NCBI GenBank assembly: GCA_947381905.1
Contig: CANCXL010000017.1
Span: forward strand, 1-37,911
Origin: an uncultured Clostridiaceae bacterium
Lineage (GTDB): Bacteria; Bacillota; Clostridia; TANB77; CAG-465
Reading direction: 5' to 3'
DNA length: 37,911 nucleotides
Below are positions 26,537-32,302 of the stretch, piece after piece. The notes under the pieces were generated by a model that was not told the origin of the DNA, did not search any database, and saw only the letters and a list, made by a program, of their open reading frames with translations. The translations under genes were made by a program, and so were the position numbers. The first letter of the stretch is position 1. The number at the start of each line of letters is the position of its first letter.

Positions 26537-27697
26537 TTAGTTACTATTTTTTATTATTTTTTCAAAGTTTTCTTCAATAAACTTATTATCATTCATCTTA
26601 CACTCTACATATTCTATAAAATTTTCTTTATTAACTTGTTTGTTTTTTACTATATTATTATAGTTTGGATAGTTGTTTTCCAAGTTTTGTCTAGTAACGA
26701 TATATGAGTTATCTGTAAAATTATATTTAATATATTCTACATTTTCAATCAAACTAAACATTGATACAGAATTATATAATAATGCCTTTTGTAAATATAA
26801 ACTTTCTACTATATACCAATCTGTCATATGATAATTTATAATTAGTCCTTTATTTTTTGAATCTATTTCAAATACATATCCAAATTCAGATAAAGGTAAA
26901 CTATTAATTAAATTACCATCATTACTGTTGTCACCTACATAACTATTTTTATATCTAATTATATTATCAATGCCTGATTTTGCTCTATTAAATGGAATAA
27001 CTGGTATTGTTTCATCATTATATTCTTTTTTACTATCTACTACATAATATTCATTTTTGGTATTTCTATTTATTCTATATACATTGCATAACAGTGATTT
27101 ATACACTATCATTTTATCTCCAGTTTCTATACAATACGAAAATCTTGGTGGTACACTATTTAAAACTACATTTCCATAGTCTATTACAAATAATGCTAGT
27201 AATGATACAATGTAATATAGCACACTAATAAATACTCTTAATTTAATTGTACTCCCTTTAAAAAGATTAAACACTCCAACAGTAGATATCATAAGTCCCA
27301 CTATAGAATAAATTGATCCCCAACTACTTTCAGTAGGAAAAATACTAAAAGACAAAAAAACTATTATCAAGCCAAAAAGTAACAACATTATAGATATAAC
27401 TTTATCTTTGCTATAAACTCTTTTTCTTGTATAGTCTATAGTGTCTATTATATTTTCCTCTAACTTTTCTTGATAATGCTCCTTATCTATTTTTTCTCCA
27501 CTTAAAAGCTCATTAATTGTAATATCTAATTCTTCACAAAGTGGTTCAAATAAAGATAAGTCTGGTAAACACCTTCCATTTTCCCATTTAGATACAGAAC
27601 GATCTGATACTCCCATTTTTTCTGCAAACTGTACTTGCGTTAGATTTTTTTCCTTTCTACATTTTGCAATAAATCTACCAATTTTGATTTGATCCAT
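26537..27697 (-). CDS. XRE-family regulator with membrane helices and DUF4825-like sensor
   Basis: A 386-residue protein. XRE helix-turn-helix at 1-62 (LTQVQFAEKMGVSDRSVSKWE), three membrane helices (about 98-118, 127-145, 153-173), then an extracytoplasmic domain of about 200 residues. The stretch QKALLYNSVSMFSLIENVEYIKYNF resembles (in parts) DUF4825-type domains, and GYVFEIDSKNKGLIINYHM precedes it. The N-terminus is nearly that of the XRE protein at 14861-15367. ATG 27697 follows AGGAGGT. It lies just upstream of the giant surface gene but is separated by a terminator. Inferred: a one-component regulator that carries an outside signal to DNA. Confidence 0.82.
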   Translation of the reverse strand: MDQIKIGRFIAKCRKEKNLTQVQFAEKMGVSDRSVSKWENGRCLPDLSLFEPLCEELDITINELLSGEKIDKEHYQEKLEENIIDTIDYTRKRVYSKDKVISIMLLLFGLIIVFLSFSIFPTESSWGSIYSIVGLMISTVGVFNLFKGSTIKLRVFISVLYYIVSLLALFVIDYGNVVLNSVPPRFSYCIETGDKMIVYKSLLCNVYRINRNTKNEYYVVDSKKEYNDETIPVIPFNRAKSGIDNIIRYKNSYVGDNSNDGNLINSLPLSEFGYVFEIDSKNKGLIINYHMTDWYIVESLYLQKALLYNSVSMFSLIENVEYIKYNFTDNSYIVTRQNLENNYPNYNNIVKNKQVNKENFIEYVECKMNDNKFIEENFEKIIKNSN

Positions 27698-27721
27698 AAA
27701 AATTACCTCCTCTCACATATA

Positions 27722-27767
27722 ATTCTACATTGTGAAAGTAAATTTTAACACGAACTCGAAGTAGAGT
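27722..27767 (-). promoter_or_regulatory. Promoter with upstream ACTCTACTT box (XRE paralogue 2)
   Basis: On the minus strand: ACTCTACTT (27759-27767), 8 bp, -35 TGTTAA (27745-27750), 17 bp, -10 TAGAAT (27722-27727). Matches the promoter of the paralogous XRE gene (15389-15434) in every spacing. Confidence 0.6.
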
Positions 27768-27796
27768 TGTAACTTTAGACGCTTTTTTCTTAAAAA

Positions 27797-28669
27797 TTAT
27801 ACTTTTTTCCATATCATCTGATTATCTTTAAATTCATAAGTAATTTTATTTTCATCACATAAATATGACAAATATGATTTTAATGTACTACCAATTAAGA
27901 CATATTGATTAGCATTAATTGTAAGTCCATACTCATCAAATACTCTTTTTAATATTTGCTCAAATGTAATTTCCTCTTTACATATATCACAAATCTTATT
28001 CATTATTTCATGTACTTTATTTTTATTTATTTCTATTAAATATGATATATCTTCTACTGCTTCACAATGAGATGGTATATATAATTTTCCCTTTAAATCT
28101 TTTAATAATTCTAATGTATTTAAAAATTCTTTAACATCGTATATAAAAAATAAGTGATATTTTGTTATTGTCTCCTCACTAAATAGTGAATCTGCTATAA
28201 AATACACATCATCACTAGTTTTTATGCCTATCATATCAAAAAAATGTCCTTTAAGATTAAAATACTCAAGACCTTCTGGTAAATTTCCATCTATATTTTT
28301 TACTGTTGATTCTTTGGCAAGTAAAAACTTATTCTTAATTCCGTCAAAAGGATATCCTCCATATAAAAAGGCTGGCTCAAGTATTGGATTTTCTATGAAG
28401 CTTTTCTCAATACCATATGAGAAAATATCACAACTAGTTCTATCTTGAATAAGCTTATTTCCACCAATATGATCAGCATTAGAATGTGTTGAAATAATTC
28501 CTTTAACATTCCACCCTTGTTCATTAATTATCTTTAGTATCTTTTTTCCTGCTTCTTTATCATTTCCACTATCTATAATATATACATTTTGATAATCTAT
28601 TTTATATATTCCAATATTTGTATTATTTTTAATATAATATGTTTTTTCTCCTACCTTTATTAATTCCAT
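27797..28669 (-). CDS. Metallo-beta-lactamase-fold hydrolase
   Basis: A 290-residue MBL-fold protein. The metal motif is T-H-S-N-A-D-H (His62, Asn64, Asp66, His67), so the second His of H-x-H-x-D-H is Asn. Other ligands are present: His142 (LKGHFFD), Asp160 (FIADSLF) and His201 (PSHCEA). The C-terminal 70 residues look like a winged-helix (ITFEQILKRVFDEYGL, then LKSYLSYLCDENKI), as in the LACTB2-like branch. ATG 28669 follows AAGGAG. The substrate is unknown; hydroxyacylglutathione hydrolases and beta-lactamases are relatives only by fold. The Asn change may weaken one metal site. Confidence 0.88.
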   Translation of the reverse strand: MELIKVGEKTYYIKNNTNIGIYKIDYQNVYIIDSGNDKEAGKKILKIINEQGWNVKGIISTHSNADHIGGNKLIQDRTSCDIFSYGIEKSFIENPILEPAFLYGGYPFDGIKNKFLLAKESTVKNIDGNLPEGLEYFNLKGHFFDMIGIKTSDDVYFIADSLFSEETITKYHLFFIYDVKEFLNTLELLKDLKGKLYIPSHCEAVEDISYLIEINKNKVHEIMNKICDICKEEITFEQILKRVFDEYGLTINANQYVLIGSTLKSYLSYLCDENKITYEFKDNQMIWKKV

Positions 28670-28705
28670 ACATATTCTCCTTTTTTATAAAATATATTAT
28701 ATCAC

Positions 28706-28737
28706 AAAAAGGATAAGTCATAAATGGCTTACCCTTT
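28706..28737 (-). terminator. Terminator of the XRE/membrane-protein pair, touching the MBL promoter
   Basis: About 12 pairs (arms 28708-28719 and 28726-28737), one a G-U pair possible only in minus-strand RNA, then TTTTTG. A TATAAT -10 for the MBL gene lies directly after it at 28696-28701. Confidence 0.65.
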
Positions 28738-28756
28738 CTATTTTATTTTTTATCTG

Positions 28757-29188
28757 CTAATTGTTTTTTTTAATTAAAGTATACACTAACGAAAATATAA
28801 TGAGCTGTGCAATTATTGCAAGTCCCAAATATTTTGATATCTCAATATGATTTGTAAAAGCACAAAATAAACTAATAATTGCTTCTAAAAATACACTAAT
28901 TTTAAACATAACTGCCATTGCTTTATCTTTTATACTATTTAGTCTTTCATCTTTTAGTGTATTTTCTAATTCTTTAGCTTTTTCTGTACTTCTTGTTGCC
29001 CTTATAACTACATATAAAACTACTATTCCTACTCCAAGTATTCCACATGCAAATCCAGCAACATAAGATGAAAGCTCTTCATTATTATTTATACCATTTA
29101 TATCTAAAACAAGATACAATATTGTCATTATTGCAATTGCTATGCATAGTACTGATCCAATTAATTTTCCTTTAACAGTTTTATTCAT
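28757..29188 (-). CDS. Membrane protein paired with a small XRE regulator
   Basis: A 143-residue protein with four hydrophobic helices (about 8-28, 40-62, 92-110, 116-138) and a charged cytoplasmic loop carrying KDERLNSIKDKAMA, a phrase typical of DUF2178-like proteins found beside short XRE regulators. Its ATG shares one base with the stop of that regulator (TAATG). The pair looks like a regulator plus its membrane target; the function is unknown. Confidence 0.8.
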   Translation of the reverse strand: MNKTVKGKLIGSVLCIAIAIMTILYLVLDINGINNNEELSSYVAGFACGILGVGIVVLYVVIRATRSTEKAKELENTLKDERLNSIKDKAMAVMFKISVFLEAIISLFCAFTNHIEISKYLGLAIIAQLIIFSLVYTLIKKNN

Positions 29189-29388
29189 TATTCTTCCTCC
29201 TCATAAATAAATATTTCCTCAATTGGTTTTCCAAAGTGATTTGCAATTTTAAAAGCAAGTAATATAGACGGATTATATTTACCCTTTTCTATGGAAATAA
29301 TAGTTTGTCTTGAAACTCCAACTATATTTGCCAAGTCCTCTTGCTTTTCATTTAGTTTTTTCCTATATTCCTCAACCTTATTTTTCAA
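29188..29388 (-). CDS. Small XRE-family regulator (YozG/Cro-like)
   Basis: A 66-residue protein that is almost only a helix-turn-helix: NEKQEDLANIVGVSRQTIISIEKGKYNPSI in two parts (QEDLANIVGVSRQTI and SIEKGKYNPS), ending IEEIFIYEEEE. The start is TTG 29388 with GGGAG 7 nt upstream; no ATG is available in frame near the expected N-terminus. Its promoter carries two near-identical palindromes, so it very probably represses itself and the membrane protein it is coupled to. Confidence 0.88.
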   Translation of the reverse strand: MKNKVEEYRKKLNEKQEDLANIVGVSRQTIISIEKGKYNPSILLAFKIANHFGKPIEEIFIYEEEE

Positions 29389-29415
29389 ATAATCACTCCC
29401 TTTTTCATTTTAAAT

Positions 29416-29474
29416 GTAAAGTTAACTTTACTTGATTATAGCATTCATATCTTGTGGTGTCAAGTATACTTTAC
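29416..29474 (-). promoter_or_regulatory. Consensus promoter flanked by two palindromic operators
   Basis: -35 TTGACA (29458-29463), 17 bp, -10 TATAAT (29435-29440): full consensus. Operator 1, GTAAAGTTAACTTTAC (29416-29431), is a perfect 16-bp palindrome just below the -10. Operator 2, GTCAAGTATACTTTAC (29459-29474), matches it at 13 of 16 bases and overlaps the -35. Centres are 43 bp apart, about four helical turns, so both sites face the same side of DNA. Confidence 0.85.
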
Positions 29475-29480
29475 ATTTTT

Positions 29481-29522
29481 TTATAAAAAATAATAGCAGA
29501 TTATAAAATTAATCTGTTATTA
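29481..29522 (-). terminator. Intrinsic terminator of the GIY-YIG gene
   Basis: 13-bp stem with one G-U pair (arms 29491-29503 and 29510-29522) overlapping the stop codon, then TTTTTTAT on the minus strand. Confidence 0.75.
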
Positions 29523-29832
29523 TGCTTGAAATATCTATTTTATTATACATTTTCCAGTTTATTTTTAAATTTAAAGATGTTGTATTATTATTTTTTATTA
29601 AATCTTCTTTTTTATTTTTAGGAAGCTGTTTTATATTATATTCTAGTTTAGAAGCTAAACTTTTATTTAAAGTTTCCCATGCACATTCTAATTTTTGAGC
29701 TTTATGATTTAAAGTATATTTTGCACAATTTTTATTTCTTGTAAAATGATCATTCATTCTCTTTTGTAAATTTTTTGCAATTCCTGTATATATTGAATTG
29801 TCTTGACATCTTAACATATATACGTAATACAT
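29509..29832 (-). CDS. GIY-YIG domain protein (UPF0213/YazA-like)
   Basis: A 107-residue protein whose first 80 residues form a GIY-YIG nuclease fold: YVYMLRCQDNSIYTGIAKNLQKRM in order YVYMLRC then IYTGIA and LQKRMNDH, followed by CAKYTLNHKAQKL in place of the usual GAKYTRGR stretch, and KLEYNIKQLPKNKKEDLI. In UPF0213 members the catalytic Glu lies in the A-x-x-x-E segment; here Glu64 in SKLEYNIKQL fits. The last 25 residues are an unusual extension (LNLKINWKMYNKID). ATG 29832 follows GAGGTG. Activity on DNA is inferred from the family. Confidence 0.88.
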   Translation of the reverse strand: MYYVYMLRCQDNSIYTGIAKNLQKRMNDHFTRNKNCAKYTLNHKAQKLECAWETLNKSLASKLEYNIKQLPKNKKEDLIKNNNTTSLNLKINWKMYNKIDISSIITD

Positions 29833-29860
29833 GTTTTCACCTCATATCTAATATAACAGA

Positions 29861-29896
29861 AAAGAAAGTAATTATCAACTTGTAATTACTTTCTTT
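29861..29896 (-). terminator. Terminator of the unknown three-gene operon
   Basis: Perfect 14-bp stem (arms 29861-29874 and 29883-29896, 8-nt loop) then TTTTCTGTT on the minus strand. Its upstream arm lies within the 27-bp direct repeat copy at 29884-29910. Confidence 0.75.
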
Positions 29897-29910
29897 TTAT
29901 AGCTTTATAT
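29884..29910. repeat. 27-bp direct repeat, copy 1
   Basis: Exact 27-base match to 31930-31956, containing TACTTTCTTTTTATAGCTTT, in the same orientation and directly after the stop of the last gene of the three-gene operon. Similarity goes on weakly into the stop codon on the right. Confidence 0.85.
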
Positions 29911-29913
29911 ATT

Positions 29914-30474
29914 TTACATTTGAACATATAGTTCAAAGTGAATTTCTTTTAACATACTAAACCATGCGCCACAATTATTATCTCTTTTTACCTTCTTATT
30001 TGCAATACAAAAAGCTTTATGTAATAATCTAAATTTTTCTAATTTTTTCAGTTTTTCTTGACTATCTACTCTCCCAAAATACTTGATTTCATAAATATAT
30101 TTCACACAAGTCATCTTTCTATCTGAAAACTTATTATTAATATTAAAAAAATTTATCGCCAGCTCCTTATCTAATTGAATGGCAGCTTCTTCAATGGTTC
30201 CATTTTCTTCTAATTTTTTCCAACTTGGTTCTAATTTTTCATATTCAATTTCATTTTCAAAATACTCTGAAATGATTTTAATAAATTGTTTTGTTTCTAA
30301 TTCTAAATTTTCATCAAACAAATCCTTTTCTGTTATTTGATATTTATAATTATGTGTATCATTATCTTTAAAAAAATCTATTAATGATTTTGGAATACTA
30401 TCTTGAGATTTTTTACTCAACATACTTATTACTTGATTAACTTGAGAAATAACTTTTTCGTTCTTGTCTTCCAT
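29914..30474 (-). CDS. Unknown protein, third gene of the flanked operon
   Basis: A 186-residue soluble protein; I cannot name it. The N-terminal part (MLSKKSQDSIPKSLIDFFKD ... YKYQI) looks like a short domain, IP-x-x-x-I-x-F-F-x-x-N, common in Clostridia proteins of unknown role. The middle (SWKKLEENG ... LDKELAINFFNINNKFSD, about 100-135) is clearly similar to residues 9-43 of the first protein of this operon (EWKELKKNK ... LSKEIAINCVRVHNMYSN): same spacing, about 14 shared positions. The C-terminus is helical with RLLHKAFCIANKKVKRD. ATG 30474 is 5 bp below the previous stop with GGAG before it. No signal peptide or membrane helix. Confidence 0.75.
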   Translation of the reverse strand: MEDKNEKVISQVNQVISMLSKKSQDSIPKSLIDFFKDNDTHNYKYQITEKDLFDENLELETKQFIKIISEYFENEIEYEKLEPSWKKLEENGTIEEAAIQLDKELAINFFNINNKFSDRKMTCVKYIYEIKYFGRVDSQEKLKKLEKFRLLHKAFCIANKKVKRDNNCGAWFSMLKEIHFELYVQM

Positions 30475-30479
30475 TTTCC

Positions 30480-31349
30480 CTATTTCTCCTGTTCTTTATG
30501 AATATACTCTTCTCTATATTCATAAACTTGTTTTTTACTAACGTTAAGTACATTTGCGAGATTATCTATATTTGCTTTTGATAATCCTGTTTTAATACCA
30601 ATTGCACGACATTTTTTATCTCTATTTTCATCCGATTCCATTAAATAACTATTAGAATAATATACATTTAAAACTTCTCTTAATTCATTTTCTGTACCTA
30701 CCTCATTATTTGCCACCAAATAATCGTGTTGAGTTAAATTTTTATTTGCAATAAGAGATAATAATAAGTTATGATTATAAAACTCACCAGTCTTTGAAAT
30801 AGCATAAGGATATGTTTTATCAATATCTTGTAATAATTCTGTAGGAATATCTCTTTTCAGATGCCATGATAGTTGACCGTTTCCAGGGATATCTATAACA
30901 TATGACTTAATACGTTCTCCTTTTATTATATCAGTTTTAAATCCATCTATTATATCTAAAGTTTTATTATTTTTAATCTCCTTATGCATCACATTAACAA
31001 TGTTAGATTTAAGTGAATATAAAGCATCAGATATGTCAGGATATTTTGAAGAATGAGCTAAATTATTAGCCACATCAGCCAGTAATGCCATATTACGTAA
31101 AAAGTCAGTAAAGGTGTTGTCGACATCCTCACTCTCACAAACATAATCACATAAACAATTTAACTCATATATAGAATTTTCTCTTCTTTCGATGGAACTA
31201 TCATTCGTTTTATATTTATTAATCTCGTATATTCTTTTTAACTTTTTACTAATATTATTTAAAACATTATTATTATTTTTAAGTTCTTGATAATTAATCT
31301 TATTTAATTGCTTAACAATACCAAATATTTCTTCAGTTATTCTTACCAT
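30480..31349 (-). CDS. Unknown protein with C-terminal helix-turn-helix
   Basis: A 289-residue soluble protein, not recognised. The N-terminal half is helical (KQLNKINYQELKNNNN, then FLRNMALLADVANNLAHSSKYPD). The middle has a strand-rich phrase, IDIPGNGQLSWHLKRDIPTE, with conserved-looking Gly, Trp and His residues, then YPYAISKTGEFYNHNLLLS. The last 40 residues, KANIDNLANVLNVSKKQVYEYREEY, in part NLANVLNVSKKQVYE, form a likely helix-turn-helix. ATG 31349 follows AAGGAG and lies 3 bp after the first gene, so the operon is tightly packed. A regulatory or nucleic-acid role is inferred only from the helix-turn-helix. Confidence 0.75.
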   Translation of the reverse strand: MVRITEEIFGIVKQLNKINYQELKNNNNVLNNISKKLKRIYEINKYKTNDSSIERRENSIYELNCLCDYVCESEDVDNTFTDFLRNMALLADVANNLAHSSKYPDISDALYSLKSNIVNVMHKEIKNNKTLDIIDGFKTDIIKGERIKSYVIDIPGNGQLSWHLKRDIPTELLQDIDKTYPYAISKTGEFYNHNLLLSLIANKNLTQHDYLVANNEVGTENELREVLNVYYSNSYLMESDENRDKKCRAIGIKTGLSKANIDNLANVLNVSKKQVYEYREEYIHKEQEK

Positions 31350-31352
31350 ACT

Positions 31353-31709
31353 TTACTCCTTAAAAAACTTTATTAATTCTTTTTGATATTTTTCAAATTT
31401 GGATAAATATTCTTTAGATAATTTCAGATCATTTTCGTCAGTATTTAAATCTAAAGAATATATTGCACCATTAAGCATAAATGCTAAATAATGAATGTCT
31501 TTTAATTCTTCAATATATTCTCCATTTTTGTTCATTCCAAAGTTTAATGCACCTATATTACCAGGTTGTTCCTCTAATTTTATATTTGAATACATATTGT
31601 GAACTCTTACACAATTAATAGCAATTTCTTTTGAAAGTATCCTTGCCGCTTTATAATATTCCTTATTTTTTTTAAGTTCTTTCCATTCGTTATTATACAA
31701 GTATTCCAT
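31353..31709 (-). CDS. Unknown protein, first gene of the flanked operon
   Basis: A 118-residue soluble protein that begins MEYLYNNEWKELKKNK. It shares a domain with the third protein of the operon (residues about 9-43 here). The rest (GALNFGMNKNGEYIEELKDIHYLAFML, partly LKDIHYLAFMLNGAIYSL) is helical and ends in a charged helix. ATG 31709 is chosen because GGAGG lies 5 nt upstream; an ATG four codons earlier has no ribosome site. A TATAAT -10 lies at 31738-31743. No family recognised. Confidence 0.75.
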   Translation of the reverse strand: MEYLYNNEWKELKKNKEYYKAARILSKEIAINCVRVHNMYSNIKLEEQPGNIGALNFGMNKNGEYIEELKDIHYLAFMLNGAIYSLDLNTDENDLKLSKEYLSKFEKYQKELIKFFKE

Positions 31710-31929
31710 AGTTACCTCCATAAAATTTTATAATTATATTATATCAAAAAATAATATGTTAGTATAGTAAAAAAGCAAAATTATGTCAAATTATTTTATA
31801 ATTATTTTAATTGTTTCTATGATAAGCAGTTATTATAGTAAATTAAAATTCGTTAATTTCATACTCAAAAAAAGTGAACCTCAAATACTATATACTTTTA
31901 ATATAGCATTTTTAGTTCACTATTTTTTA
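31710..31929. other. Gap between the unknown operon and yxeA
   Basis: Very AT-rich. It holds the leader and -10 of the three-gene operon near its low end and the yxeA terminator near its high end. A plus-strand reading frame from 31783 crosses yxeA on the opposite strand and has no ribosome site. I see no further gene. Confidence 0.6.
31873..31921 (-). terminator. Two-tier hairpin after yxeA
   Basis: Outer arms AGTGAAC (31873-31879) and GTTCACT (31915-31921) enclose an inner CTATAT/ATATAG stem; TTTTTTT follows on the minus strand. Probably the terminator of the Yxd-type operon. Confidence 0.55.
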
Positions 31930-31956
31930 AATTACTTTCTTTTTATAGCTTTATAT
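31930..31956. repeat. 27-bp direct repeat, copy 2
   Basis: Exact copy of 29884-29910, directly after the yxeA stop. Unlike copy 1 it lacks a complementary terminator arm beside it. The two copies lie 2,046 bp apart and bracket the three-gene operon. Confidence 0.85.
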
Positions 31957-32300
31957 TATTTATACATGAATTTAACCTTTTCTGGTAGTTCTTCAAGTGA
32001 TACTTCTTCCCAAGAGTGTACTCCTAAACTTCTAACTTCTAATTTTAAGTATGCTCCTTCTCTTAGTTCCCTATTAGTTTTAAATTTAACCTCTTTCTTT
32101 ACTCCATTTTCAGTATAACATTCCAATGTATATTCATATTTCATATCGCTTTCTGTAGATAACTTTTCTATTTTTGTATTATCTACTTGGGTATAATATA
32201 CTTTATTATAATTTTCAATAGCAACTAATGATACTATACAAATTGCTACTGCTATAATTACTGCTATAATCATTGGTAATTTTTCTTTTAATTCTTCCAT
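31956..32300 (-). CDS. yxeA: YxeA-family small exported protein
   Basis: A 114-residue protein: a membrane helix or signal anchor at about 9-28, then a small beta-rich domain with YYTQVDN, KYEYTLECYTENGVKKEVKF and GAYLKLEV, matching YxeA (DUF1093). YxeA is typically encoded after a BceAB-type transporter, as in the yxdJKLM-yxeA operon of Bacillus subtilis, and the gene order here is the same. It lies 2 bp after the permease with GGGAGG before its ATG. Family role is not fully known; envelope-side partner of the peptide-resistance transporter is likely. Confidence 0.85.
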   Translation of the reverse strand: MEELKEKLPMIIAVIIAVAICIVSLVAIENYNKVYYTQVDNTKIEKLSTESDMKYEYTLECYTENGVKKEVKFKTNRELREGAYLKLEVRSLGVHSWEEVSLEELPEKVKFMYK

Positions 32301-32302
32301 AT

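Noticed and set aside
31783-32118. Plus-strand reading frame of 111 codons
   Set aside because: It runs across the antisense of yxeA, which has a family match and ribosome site; the plus-strand frame has neither.
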